Position numbers and translations under genes: made by a program
The notes under the pieces: generated by a model
Seen by the model: the letters and a program-made list of their open reading frames with translations, nothing else
The model's database searches: none
What the model was told of the DNA's origin: nothing
DNA from: a virus
Virus record (IMG/VR): IMGVR_UViG_3300025102_000183
Span: 1-29,841 of that record
Reading direction: 5' to 3' (one strand)
Length of the DNA stretch: 29,841 nt
Shown here: positions 1 to 8,114 of the stretch, one piece after another
Layout of the letters: each line of letters starts with the position of its first letter
Position numbering within the stretch: the stretch's first letter is position 1

Positions 1-138
1 GCTTATGATAGTAGTACTGGTGTATTTACTATGCAAAATGACGGTGAATTAATGACTATGGGGGTGCCCCGTTTTTATAGAACTTGGTTTAACGGTGCTG
101 GGCAGTGGCGGGCAAAGGTAACACCAATAGCTACAGGT
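1..138. repeat. Left copy of the contig-end overlap (circular genome junction)
   Basis: Bases 1-138 match 29704-29841 at 137 of 138 positions. The only difference is T at 12 against C at 29715, which is silent (both serine codons). The reading frame is continuous across the join, so this is best read as overlap of a circular or circularly permuted genome, not a functional repeat inside one molecule. A true direct terminal repeat is less likely because it lies inside a gene. The single mismatch suggests population variation or a read error. Confidence 0.93.
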
Positions 139-1413
139 GTACCATATTACCCTAATAGTGGAAGTATTAATTTTAATACTTTAATGTGGGGCGGTGGTAG
201 CCCCGACTGTAGTGCACTAGACGGTACTAATGCACCAATAACCTTAGCCAGTGATGCACAGTGTGGGGCAGGTAGGATTAGTAGTTTATGGCTTATATTT
301 AATTTACAAGCTGGGGACACTGTAGAATTTCAATTTCAAAAAAGTGGTGGCGGTGGTAGTATATGGCTTAGTACTAATGAGCAGGTAAGTAGCTGGAAGC
401 AAGATTTTTTAGAAAATAATTATAATAACCCAGAACAGCAAAAGATTATGTATATGGTTACTGGGGGGCTAAGTAATATATCTTTCTTACAAAGTGGTAA
501 AAGAGCACAGCTAAAGCAGTATGATTTTTGGCTAGGAATTAAAAATATGTTTAACCTAGTTACAATGCCTAGCCCTACTACACCTCAGCACTTAATAATA
601 GAGCCTTATGCGGATATATTTTTAAATAACCCAGATAGTAAACAAATTGACTGGACTAGCAAAGTAGACGCTAGTAATATTAAAATACAGCCACTTAATA
701 AAATACCTAAAGAAACCGTATTTACATACGAGGAGGACGAAAGCGATTATAGGGTTACACAGTATAAAAACGCTTTAGGTGGTTATTTATACGGGGCTAA
801 AACTTGGGAAGCAGGTAGCCAGTTTTTTAGTTTATTAACAGGCAGTAAGACAGTAAGTGCTAAACCTTTTGCACCTACAATGACTGCACCCTTAACAATG
901 TTATTCCCCGACTTTATTTGTAGCCATATATACAAAGCAGATGACGAGGGCACTTTTGCCAGTTTTGATAATAAGCCAAGAATATTATTTGACGAGGGTT
1001 TAAAATATACACCTAATAATAATACAGGTGTACAGTTAGAATATGTGGTATGGTGGGGCTTAGGTTTTTTAGCAGAAAGTTATACCGAATATGGTAGAAT
1101 GTCGCACCTAACAGAACAGAACGCTACTAGCCCTACTACCCAAGATTTAAACTTTGGGGAATGCCCACTTGTACAACCAGTAGGAACTAGCCCTACAGAT
1201 AACTTATTTAATACTTACTGGCTGCCATATTATGAAGCACTGTATAACCCCGACTGTAGAATGGTTACACTTAAAATGAGATTAACACCAAAGGATATAG
1301 CGGAATGGAATTTTTACGATACTATTATGGTTAAGAATAGAGAGTACAGGGTTAATAAAATAGAATATAATAGTGGTGTACTAGCTAAAGTACAATTAAT
1401 ACTAATACCATAA
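1..1413 (+). CDS. Large tail structural protein, C-terminal part (continues from 27985)
   Basis: This is the C-terminal 470 residues of a 1043-residue protein whose start is at 27985 on the other side of the circular junction. The frame is open from base 1, so the ATG at 31 is internal and not a start. The segment is rich in Gly, Asn, Thr and Trp, with no membrane segment or catalytic motif that I recognise, as expected of a beta-rich virion protein. It ends in a TAATG overlap with the fibre gene at 1413 and is followed by the tape measure gene, so a tail-tip or baseplate-like role is inferred from position. I do not recognise a specific family in this half. Confidence 0.8.
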   Translation, partial: AYDSSTGVFTMQNDGELMTMGVPRFYRTWFNGAGQWRAKVTPIATGVPYYPNSGSINFNTLMWGGGSPDCSALDGTNAPITLASDAQCGAGRISSLWLIFNLQAGDTVEFQFQKSGGGGSIWLSTNEQVSSWKQDFLENNYNNPEQQKIMYMVTGGLSNISFLQSGKRAQLKQYDFWLGIKNMFNLVTMPSPTTPQHLIIEPYADIFLNNPDSKQIDWTSKVDASNIKIQPLNKIPKETVFTYEEDESDYRVTQYKNALGGYLYGAKTWEAGSQFFSLLTGSKTVSAKPFAPTMTAPLTMLFPDFICSHIYKADDEGTFASFDNKPRILFDEGLKYTPNNNTGVQLEYVVWWGLGFLAESYTEYGRMSHLTEQNATSPTTQDLNFGECPLVQPVGTSPTDNLFNTYWLPYYEALYNPDCRMVTLKMRLTPKDIAEWNFYDTIMVKNREYRVNKIEYNSGVLAKVQLILIP

Positions 1414-2270
1414 TGAAATACCTTAAAGGCCATAATATAAAACCCGACAGAATATTACAAACAGGTAAAGTAGTATTTACTAATGGTACAAACGACTGTA
1501 ATGCAAATGAGCCAACTTGTATAGCTTATGGGTATAAATGGAATGCACAAACTAAAACCTGTGAAGCTTTTAGAAGCGACCAGCAAATTACTGTAATGAA
1601 AACTACCCTAACAGTAGGAAATAAAAATGAGGGGGTTAGAAACGAAATAAAAGAGGGAAGCTTTTATAATGATGTAAATGGGTCAGATAATATAATAGGT
1701 AGGCAGGTACAGAACAGTAATGTAACTGGTAAAGGAAATGAAATAAACGATAATTTACATAATGTAAGTGTAAGCGGTAGCTATGCTAAAATACAAAGGC
1801 AAGGCGAAATAGCTTTAGGTGGTGGTAATTATGGCGAAGCAGTTACTTTAAATGGTTATGCACAAAGTAGTACTATACACTGTATAGCTAGAACTGGTGG
1901 TAGTGGTACTTTTATAGCAGGTGTAGGCGGTGTAAGTGGTGCACCTATACCTGTACAAAGCCATAGCGTTATTATATTTGATATACTAGGCACAGTAATA
2001 AAAGAAGCAGGGGGCGATAACTGGCAATTTAACCAAAGAATAGTAGCTACTATGGATAACAATAATATGGCTGCTTATTGTAATGTAAGTAGTAGTATAG
2101 ACTGTGGACCCGCACCAGAGGGCTGGACTTACCCAGCACTACTACAGTTAGGAGATGAGGAAACAGGTTTTGGAGATATACAGGTTAATGTATATGGCTT
2201 ACCAGAACTAGAACTTACATATAATTTAAAAATAGATTTATTAGAAACGAGAACGATTAACACCTTTTAA
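1413..2270 (+). CDS. Probable tail fibre / receptor-binding protein
   Basis: This protein of 285 residues starts at the ATG that shares one base with the preceding stop (TAATG). The N-terminal region has several Cys (around residues 28-50), perhaps a small disulfide or metal knot. Residues about 85-125 are a Gly/Asn/Ser/Val-rich stretch with short alternating hydrophobics (NGSDNIIG, NSNVTGKGN, NVSVSG), like a beta-helix or beta-prism shaft. The C-terminal part looks like a globular beta domain. Shafts of this kind are common in Bacteroidota phage fibres. Its position, after the large tail protein and before the tape measure, supports a tail location. Receptor binding is inferred; a minor tail protein is the alternative. 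Confidence 0.5.
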   Translation: MKYLKGHNIKPDRILQTGKVVFTNGTNDCNANEPTCIAYGYKWNAQTKTCEAFRSDQQITVMKTTLTVGNKNEGVRNEIKEGSFYNDVNGSDNIIGRQVQNSNVTGKGNEINDNLHNVSVSGSYAKIQRQGEIALGGGNYGEAVTLNGYAQSSTIHCIARTGGSGTFIAGVGGVSGAPIPVQSHSVIIFDILGTVIKEAGGDNWQFNQRIVATMDNNNMAAYCNVSSSIDCGPAPEGWTYPALLQLGDEETGFGDIQVNVYGLPELELTYNLKIDLLETRTINTF

Positions 2271-2273
2271 GAT

Positions 2274-4355
2274 ATGGCAGAAGTAATAGATTTTGAAGTA
2301 AAAAGTAATATAGGTAAAGCTACCCAAGATACAGCTACTTATGCTAAAACTGTACAGCAAGCTACAGCAGATGTAGACGAACTTAACGAACAAATAAGTA
2401 TACAAGGAGATGTAGTTTTAGGACTAGAAAAAGATTTAGTAAAAATGGAAGCACAGTTAAGGGAAACCCCTAAAACTGGTGCAGCTGGTTATTATGAACT
2501 AGAGCAAGCTATAGCTGATACTACTACAGAATTAAAGCTAGAAAAAATAGCCCAAAAAGAATTAAACCAAGATAGGAAAGAAGCAGTAGACGAATTAAAA
2601 AATTTAGAAGCAGCTGCTAAGGACGCTGGTAAAGCAGCAGCAGACGGTAAAAAAGGTTTTTCTTTATTAGGCACTGGTGTAAAGGCAGTAGGAACAGCTT
2701 TTAAAGCTTTAGGTATAGGTGCCCTAGTGGCAATTTTTGCAGCACTTAAAGCAGCTGTAGAAAGAAACCAAAAAGCTATGGATACTATAAATACCATAGT
2801 AACAGCAGTTAGTACTACTTTTAATCAAATCGTAGATGTATTAATAGATACAGTAGAATGGGTTACAGCTAGTAGTGATAGGTTTAATGGCTTAGGTAAA
2901 GTAATGAGCGGCCTAGTAACTTTAGCTTTAACACCACTTAAAGCTGCTTTTTTTGGCCTTAAATTAGGTGTACAGCAAGTGCAGTTAGCTTGGGAACAGT
3001 CGCCTTTTGGTAGTGGGGATAAGGGTAAAATAAAAGAATTAAAAGCTGGTATACAAGAAACTAAAACCAGTTTAAAAGAAGTAGCTGACGAAGCAGTACA
3101 AGCAGGTACTGATATTGTTACAAACTTTGGGGACGCTGTAGGCGAAATAACTGCTATAGGTACAATGGCTGTAGAGGGAATAAGCCAAATTAATGTAAAA
3201 GCTAATATAGAAATGGCTAAGGCCACTACAGAAGCCCAAAACAGTGCTAAACTTGCAGCAGCGGAGATACAGGGCTTAATTGAAAAATACGACAGGCAGG
3301 CCGAGCTACAACGACAAATAAGAGATGATACTAGTTTAAGTATGGCCGAAAGAATTGCAGCTAACGAGGAACTGGGTAGGATATTAGACGAGCAGTCGGA
3401 AGCTATGTTAGCACAGCAAGATATTAAAATAGCAGCAGCCCAGCAAGAACTAGCAGCTAATAAAGAAAATATAGATTTACAGGTAGCACTAACAGAAGCT
3501 ATAAACGAAAGGGCAGCAATAGAAGCACAAATAACTGGCTTTAGGAGTGAGCAGTTAGTAAACTTAGTAGCTTTACAAGAGGAACAAAAGGCACTAGATG
3601 AGGAAGCTTTTGCTAAAAAAGTAGAGGAAGAAAACTTTTTATTTGAATTACAGCAGCAAAATATGTTAGATAGTATTACTAACTTAGAGGAAAAAGCTGC
3701 TAAAGAACTAGAAATACAGCGAGCAGCTGCTATAGCCGAAGTACAAAACTTTGAAAACAAAGAAGCTATAATAGCAGAAATAAATAAAAAATATGATAAA
3801 AAGCAAGCCGATTTAGATAAAAAAGCTAGGGACGCTAAAAAGAAAATGGATAAGCTGGAAATGAAAGGTAAAATGGACTTAGCAGCCGATACCTTTAACA
3901 ATATAGCTACCATAGTAGGAAAAGAAAGTAAAGCAGGTAAAGCGGCAGCGGCAGCAGCGGCTACAGTAAGTGCCCTACAAGGTGCGACTAGTGCTTTTGC
4001 CAGTTTAGCACCGATACCATTCGTGGGACCCGTTTTAGGGGGTATTGCAGCAGCAGCAGCGTTAGTTAGTGGTTTTGCAAATGTGAAACAAATATATGCT
4101 ACACCTACACCTACCCCAGACGGTGGTACTGATAGCGGTGGAGGTGGTGGTGGCCTTAGTGGTGATGCACCAGATTTAGCAGAAGCAGCAGGGGCGGCAG
4201 CAGACGAGGGTACTGTAGCACCGCAAATGGTAGGGGGTGCTTTTGAACTAGGCGGTGGTGAGGAGCCAGAAGCAGCTAGAGCATATGTAGTAACAGATGA
4301 TATGACAGATAGCCAAGAACAATTAGCTGGTATAAGACGGAGAGCCAGCGTATAA
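2274..4355 (+). CDS. Tape measure protein
   Basis: This protein of 693 residues starts 3 nt after the fibre gene. It is mostly alpha-helical with long Ala/Glu/Lys/Gln coiled-coil stretches (about residues 25-120 and 300-550). A hydrophobic segment lies near residues 130-160 (ALGIGALVAIFAAL). A second Ala/Gly-rich hydrophobic region spans about 554-607, ending near VKQIYATPTP, and is followed by a Gly/Asp-rich tail. This architecture is typical of siphophage tape measures, which set tail length and may help DNA pass the membrane. At the usual ~0.15 nm per residue it would predict a tail of about 100 nm. It sits far from the chaperone pair (24013-24833) that normally directly precedes it. Confidence 0.8.
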   Translation: MAEVIDFEVKSNIGKATQDTATYAKTVQQATADVDELNEQISIQGDVVLGLEKDLVKMEAQLRETPKTGAAGYYELEQAIADTTTELKLEKIAQKELNQDRKEAVDELKNLEAAAKDAGKAAADGKKGFSLLGTGVKAVGTAFKALGIGALVAIFAALKAAVERNQKAMDTINTIVTAVSTTFNQIVDVLIDTVEWVTASSDRFNGLGKVMSGLVTLALTPLKAAFFGLKLGVQQVQLAWEQSPFGSGDKGKIKELKAGIQETKTSLKEVADEAVQAGTDIVTNFGDAVGEITAIGTMAVEGISQINVKANIEMAKATTEAQNSAKLAAAEIQGLIEKYDRQAELQRQIRDDTSLSMAERIAANEELGRILDEQSEAMLAQQDIKIAAAQQELAANKENIDLQVALTEAINERAAIEAQITGFRSEQLVNLVALQEEQKALDEEAFAKKVEEENFLFELQQQNMLDSITNLEEKAAKELEIQRAAAIAEVQNFENKEAIIAEINKKYDKKQADLDKKARDAKKKMDKLEMKGKMDLAADTFNNIATIVGKESKAGKAAAAAAATVSALQGATSAFASLAPIPFVGPVLGGIAAAAALVSGFANVKQIYATPTPTPDGGTDSGGGGGGLSGDAPDLAEAAGAAADEGTVAPQMVGGAFELGGGEEPEAARAYVVTDDMTDSQEQLAGIRRRASV

Positions 4356-4391
4356 AAATAAGATAAATATTAATTAAATATATTACTAATT

Positions 4392-5120
4392 ATGCCTTGT
4401 AAAAAATGTAAAGACGAGAAATATAAATGGGGAGAAACTGGTAGCTGTAAATATGCAACTAAAGAACAGTGCGAGGAAGCTAACCCTAAAAGCAGTAACT
4501 ATGCTAAAAAACTAGTAGACAAAGTAACTAGAATTACAGAACTTGTAATAAGTGATGATAACCAAGCTTTAAGTATTGATGCTATAAGCTTAGTAAGCCA
4601 ACCAGCTATAGAGGAAAATTTTGTTTTCTTTAATAAAAGTAAAAATAACTTAACTTTAGCTAAAGCAGACGAAAGTAAAAGAATGTTAGTATCCCCAGCA
4701 CTTATACCTAATAAAAATATCTTTAGGTTTGATGCTGCTACTAATACAGAATATTATGTTTATTTTTCTAAAAAAACAGTCGAGCAAGCTAGCCAGATGT
4801 ATTTAAGGTATAATAACCACCATAAAGCTACAGCACAGCACGAGGAAAGAATAGCAGGTGTATTAACTGTAGAAAGCTGGATAAAAGAGGGAGAACAAGA
4901 TAAAAGCAGTTTATATGGATACGATTTACCTATAGGAACTTGGTTTGTTAAAATGAAAATAGAGAACGAGGAAATATGGGAAAGAATTAAAGGCGGAGAA
5001 TTAAAGGGTTTAAGCATCGAGGGATATTTTGTAGATAAGCTAGAAAAACTAAGTGCCCCAGCAGAGCCAACTAACGAGGAATTACTTAAAGAATTATTAA
5101 ACATTATAAAAGAAAATTAA
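4392..5120 (+). CDS. XkdF-like prohead maturation protease
   Basis: This protein of 242 residues has a Cys-rich N-terminus (CKKCKDEKYKWG then C19 and C27), a small metal-binding-type module often seen at this place in Bacteroidota phages. The core matches the pattern of the XkdF-like phage serine proteases: a His-containing segment (HHKATAQHEE, H150 a candidate), VESWI, the GTWFVKMKI strand and KGLSIEGYF, with S208 the likely nucleophile. Such enzymes cut the scaffold and the capsid protein during head maturation. The gene lies upstream of the scaffold (5712) and major capsid protein (6428), the expected place. The start is ATG within an ATTACTAATTATG motif. The catalytic residues are inferred from pattern, not from an alignment. 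Confidence 0.72.
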   Translation: MPCKKCKDEKYKWGETGSCKYATKEQCEEANPKSSNYAKKLVDKVTRITELVISDDNQALSIDAISLVSQPAIEENFVFFNKSKNNLTLAKADESKRMLVSPALIPNKNIFRFDAATNTEYYVYFSKKTVEQASQMYLRYNNHHKATAQHEERIAGVLTVESWIKEGEQDKSSLYGYDLPIGTWFVKMKIENEEIWERIKGGELKGLSIEGYFVDKLEKLSAPAEPTNEELLKELLNIIKEN

Positions 5121-5121
5121 A

Positions 5122-5646
5122 ATGAATTTAGAAAAATTTACAGCAACGGTAAACACTATAAAAGAAAACCAAAAAAAGCACAGCGGGTATATAGCACTTA
5201 GTGACTTAAAAACTTTAGACAAAATGTTAGCAGATGCTAAAAAATTATCTAAAGAAAATGGTAAATTATCAGCACTTTATGATGATGCGGTTAATACTAG
5301 AATAGGTTACCAAAAACAAATAAAACCTACAGAAAAAAGGTTTAATGACGCTAATAAAAATGTAGAAAAAGTTAAGTCAGACAATGTAAAAAGGTTAAAA
5401 GCAGCAGAAAAAGAAGCTAATACAGCACAGAATAAATATTACCAGCTAGAAAATTTATATAATAATTCTTTAGAAGTAGAGGGGGTTAGAGAAAGGCAAA
5501 TAGAAGCGGCTGCGGGTAATGCAATAGCTTTTGAGGAAAGGTTTAAAAACGCTATTAAGTCGTTTCAAAATGCAGCTAAGGCACTTGGTGTAAAAGTAGA
5601 TACTAAAAAATATACTACAGCGGCTAACAGTGTAAATATTTTATAA
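5122..5646 (+). CDS. Coiled-coil protein of the head module, function unknown
   Basis: This protein of 174 residues starts one base after the protease stop. It is strongly charged and helical, with Lys/Glu/Asn heptad-like stretches over about residues 30-150 (for example NKNVEKVKSDNVKRLKAAEK), and has no Cys or membrane segment. Its place between the prohead protease and the scaffold suggests a capsid-assembly or internal head protein. I do not recognise the family. It could be a second scaffold component or a minor virion protein. Confidence 0.7.
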   Translation: MNLEKFTATVNTIKENQKKHSGYIALSDLKTLDKMLADAKKLSKENGKLSALYDDAVNTRIGYQKQIKPTEKRFNDANKNVEKVKSDNVKRLKAAEKEANTAQNKYYQLENLYNNSLEVEGVRERQIEAAAGNAIAFEERFKNAIKSFQNAAKALGVKVDTKKYTTAANSVNIL

Positions 5647-5711
5647 AAATCAAATAAAAAATAAATAAGTACTTTACTAATTAACGGATATATAAAAAAA
5701 AAGAAACTATT

Positions 5712-6401
5712 ATGGCAAACTTAAAGCAGCAAATATTAACCGCACTAGGAATTGAAAAAACATTATTAGAGTGGCAAGCAAAATTAACTGACGGTACTAT
5801 TGTAGTAAGCAGTGCCCCAGAATTAGAAGTAGGTGTAGATATAGCAATTATGACTGAGGACGGTACTACAATGCCTTTACCAGTAGGTGCTTACGAAACA
5901 GAGGACGGAGTAGGTTTTACTGTTGAGGAGGACGGTATAGTAGCAGAATTATTAACTGAGGAACAAGAAGCACCAAGCGAGGAAACAGACGATGAAGCAG
6001 CTGAGGTAGTAGAAGCAGGCGAGGATACAGGTACAGATGATGACGAAGCTAAGGTAGGCGACTGGGAAGGTATGGAGAAAAGAATTAAAAACCTAGAGGA
6101 CGCTATTGCAGATTTAAAAGCTAAAGTAGGTGGTGAGGAGGAAGTAGTAGAAGCTAAAAAAGAAAAGAAAACTGCTACACCTAAAACTATTAAGAAAACA
6201 GAAGTAACAGAATTTGAAGCTTTAAAAGCAGAAAATGATGAATTAAAAGCACAGTTAGTAGAACTTAACAAAAGTGCAGCAGCAAGTAAACTAAACTTAA
6301 ATAAATTTAGCACTAATAAGCCAGCTGCTAAATTAAGTAGAAAGGAATATAACAAACTAACTACAGCGGAGAAGTTTGCTTATAATGTAAATAACCAATA
6401 G
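5712..6401 (+). CDS. Probable capsid scaffolding protein
   Basis: This protein of 229 residues begins with a short beta-type domain (LTDGTIVVSS, then an EDGTTMPLPVGAYETEDG-like hairpin). A very acidic Glu/Asp linker follows (about residues 75-115). A coiled coil comes next (about 125-145 and 165-195) and the C-terminus is basic and Lys-rich. An N-terminal beta module with an acidic linker and a coiled coil just upstream of the capsid gene is a recurring layout for scaffold-like proteins in Bacteroidota phages. The scaffold would fill the prohead and be removed by the protease encoded at 4392. A 65-nt gap precedes the gene and holds a TTTACTAATTAA motif at 5673-5684. Confidence 0.6.
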   Translation: MANLKQQILTALGIEKTLLEWQAKLTDGTIVVSSAPELEVGVDIAIMTEDGTTMPLPVGAYETEDGVGFTVEEDGIVAELLTEEQEAPSEETDDEAAEVVEAGEDTGTDDDEAKVGDWEGMEKRIKNLEDAIADLKAKVGGEEEVVEAKKEKKTATPKTIKKTEVTEFEALKAENDELKAQLVELNKSAAASKLNLNKFSTNKPAAKLSRKEYNKLTTAEKFAYNVNNQ

Positions 6402-6427
6402 TATTAATAAATTAAAATAAAAAAATT

Positions 6428-7366
6428 ATGGCAAGTGAATTAGATGTGAATAGCAATTTTACAGGCGACCACGCTGGTCGTTATATTGCAGCTGCTTTAA
6501 AATCAGCAAAATCATTAGAATACTTAACTCCAATGGAGAATATTAAGTATAAAAGAAACATAACACAGGTAACTGGTGGTAGACACGGTGGGGAATACCA
6601 TATGGTAAAAGACAGAACTTGTGATTGGGACGCGGAAGGAAAATTAACAATGACGGACAAGGTTTTAGAGCCTAAAAGGTTACAAGTTAATTATGAAATC
6701 TGTAAGAAAGATTTGATTAAGGAATGGCAAGCTCTACAAATGAAAGCAGGGCAGTGGAATACAAATATGGGTGCTGACTTTTCATCTTTCTTAATTTCTC
6801 ATATAGCAGGTATTATAGGAGAAGCTACAGAAAATAATATATGGACTGGGGCAGGTGCTACTAACGGGCAGTTTGAAGGGTTTACTACTGCTGGTACTGG
6901 TGCTTTTATTACTGACGCTGTTACAGCTGCACCAGCACCGACTGGTGGTGCTTATGCAGTAGCTACTATTATAGATGACTTACAAGCTTTATTAGCAGCG
7001 GTACCAAGTGCTGTATACTCTAAAATTACAGAAGATGTTTATATGTATATGGGTGTTAAAGCTTACAGAATGTATATATCTGCAATTTCAGCAGCAGGTT
7101 ATGTAAACGCTTATTCTATGAATAACGATTATACACCATTCTTTGAGGGGGTTAAGATAGCAGTATGTCCAGGTATGCCAGATGATAATGCGGTAGTAGC
7201 TTCGGCTTCTAATATGTTCTTTGGAACTGATTTATTATCAGATGAAACGGAAATCAGAGTACTAGATATGGCTAATATAGACGGTAGCGATAATATTAGA
7301 TTAGTAGCTAAGTATGCTGCTGGTGTACAAACTGGTTACGCTAAGGACATTACTTGGCAAAAGTAA
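6428..7366 (+). CDS. Major capsid protein (HK97-fold type)
   Basis: This protein of 312 residues lies directly after the scaffold and before the major tail protein. The start MASELDVNSNF, a mid-protein Gly/Ala-rich stretch and the C-terminal RLVAKYAAGVQTGYAKDI strand fit the short capsid proteins of Bacteroidota siphophages; the HK97 fold is inferred. Base use is unlike the rest of the genome. I count 22 TC dinucleotides in 939 nt, about 2.3 percent, against 0.3-0.6 percent elsewhere, with TCA, TCT and ATC codons and TTC for Phe. This probably reflects selection for host-preferred codons in the most highly translated gene, or a different evolutionary source. Confidence 0.82.
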   Translation: MASELDVNSNFTGDHAGRYIAAALKSAKSLEYLTPMENIKYKRNITQVTGGRHGGEYHMVKDRTCDWDAEGKLTMTDKVLEPKRLQVNYEICKKDLIKEWQALQMKAGQWNTNMGADFSSFLISHIAGIIGEATENNIWTGAGATNGQFEGFTTAGTGAFITDAVTAAPAPTGGAYAVATIIDDLQALLAAVPSAVYSKITEDVYMYMGVKAYRMYISAISAAGYVNAYSMNNDYTPFFEGVKIAVCPGMPDDNAVVASASNMFFGTDLLSDETEIRVLDMANIDGSDNIRLVAKYAAGVQTGYAKDITWQK

Positions 7367-7393
7367 TAAGTAGTAAATAATAATTATAGTAAA

Positions 7394-7415
7394 GCAGGGG
7401 CTTTAAAACCCCTGC
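7394..7415 (+). terminator. Strong hairpin between capsid and major tail protein genes
   Basis: GCAGGGG (7394-7400) pairs perfectly with CCCCTGC (7409-7415) around the 8-nt loop CTTTAAAA. A weaker outer AGTA/TACT pairing (7388-7391 with 7418-7421) adds to it. No T-tract follows, so it may be a partial terminator, an mRNA 3'-end stabiliser or a processing site that sets the capsid to tail-protein ratio, rather than a full rho-independent terminator. Confidence 0.65.
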
Positions 7416-7443
7416 AATACTTAACCTAATAAAAAATAATAAT

Positions 7444-8013
7444 ATGAGTACACCTTGTGATTTAACCAGAGGTAGGGGGCTTGGGGGCTGCCTTACAACT
7501 CAAGGCGGAGTAAAAAATGTATACTTTGCCGATTTTGCTACAGCTACTACAGCTGATACTAATAGTGAAATGACAACTTTTAACGGTGTAGCTAATGTTT
7601 ATAAATATGCTATGCGTAGAGGTGCAGGTAGTTATACAGAAACGATTAACGCTTCTGCTGATAATGGTACTGTATTCTATACACCTAGTGTAACTTTAAA
7701 ACTAGCTAAACTAACAAAAGAAGACCAGAACGAACTTAAACTTATAGCACAAAATACCCTAATAGTATTCGTTGAATTAAACGAGCAAAATGCAGCAGGG
7801 CATAATGTTATAATGTGTATAGGTACTGATACTGGTGCTAATATTAACGGTGGTACGAATACCGCTGGTACTGCTATGGGAGATTTTAACGGTTATGAAT
7901 GGACTTTTGATTCTAACCAATCTTACCCAGCTTGGGTACTAGAGGACTATACTACAGACCCATTTGATAATGCAGGTTTTAATGGTGGTGCTGGAGTAAC
8001 TGTTATAGATTAG
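7444..8013 (+). CDS. Major tail protein
   Basis: This protein of 189 residues begins with CDLTRGR followed by a Gly-rich turn and VKNVYFADF, then the segment KLTKEDQNELKLIA and a Gly/Thr-rich AGTAMGDFNGYEWTF ending. This pattern is one I associate with the major tail (tube) proteins of Bacteroidota siphophages. It lies immediately after the capsid gene and a hairpin, and immediately before a strong terminator, as expected of a gene expressed at high level. It would polymerise around the tape measure to form the tail tube. The family assignment is from pattern memory, not from a search. Confidence 0.72.
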   Translation: MSTPCDLTRGRGLGGCLTTQGGVKNVYFADFATATTADTNSEMTTFNGVANVYKYAMRRGAGSYTETINASADNGTVFYTPSVTLKLAKLTKEDQNELKLIAQNTLIVFVELNEQNAAGHNVIMCIGTDTGANINGGTNTAGTAMGDFNGYEWTFDSNQSYPAWVLEDYTTDPFDNAGFNGGAGVTVID

Positions 8014-8038
8014 TAGTAAAAATTTTATATATGTTCTT

Positions 8039-8070
8039 AAAGGGGTAGCTAAGTGCTGCCCTTTTTTTTT
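8039..8070 (+). terminator. Rho-independent terminator after the major tail protein gene
   Basis: AAAGGGGTAGC (8039-8049), loop TAAGT, then GCTGCCCT and further T form an 11-bp stem with two G-T wobbles. Nine T residues (8062-8070) follow. This is a textbook intrinsic terminator. It closes the capsid and tail-protein transcription unit before the portal unit starts. Confidence 0.9.
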
Positions 8071-8092
8071 ATAATAAAATAAATAGTAATAA

Positions 8093-8110
8093 TTTCTATT
8101 ACTTATTAAG
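8093..8110 (+). promoter_or_regulatory. 18-nt leader motif, copy 1 (upstream of 8115)
   Basis: TTTCTATTACTTATTAAG lies just before the ATG at 8115 and just after the terminator. A copy with one mismatch lies at 23989-24006, just before the chaperone gene at 24013. Both sit at the head of a structural gene unit, so a phage-specific late promoter or translation-start leader is likely. It does not match the host-type TAnnTTTG element. Confidence 0.5.
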
Positions 8111-8114
8111 GACT

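Noticed and set aside
1-138. Direct terminal repeat of a linear phage genome
   Set aside because: It lies inside a protein gene and has a mismatch; an assembly overlap of a circular or permuted genome explains it better. Read-end evidence would be needed to revive the idea.
31-1413. Stand-alone 460-aa gene starting at the ATG at 31
   Set aside because: The frame is open from base 1 and is the same as the frame from 27985 across the circular junction, so this ATG is internal.
2825-3913. 362-aa ORF on the minus strand within the tape measure gene
   Set aside because: It is the shadow of a coiled-coil gene (Ser/Ala/Phe-rich antisense of Lys/Glu/Ala codons). The + strand frame has full-length helical architecture and fits the operon. 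The same applies to the other minus-strand ORFs, such as 5891-6355 and 14397-14864.
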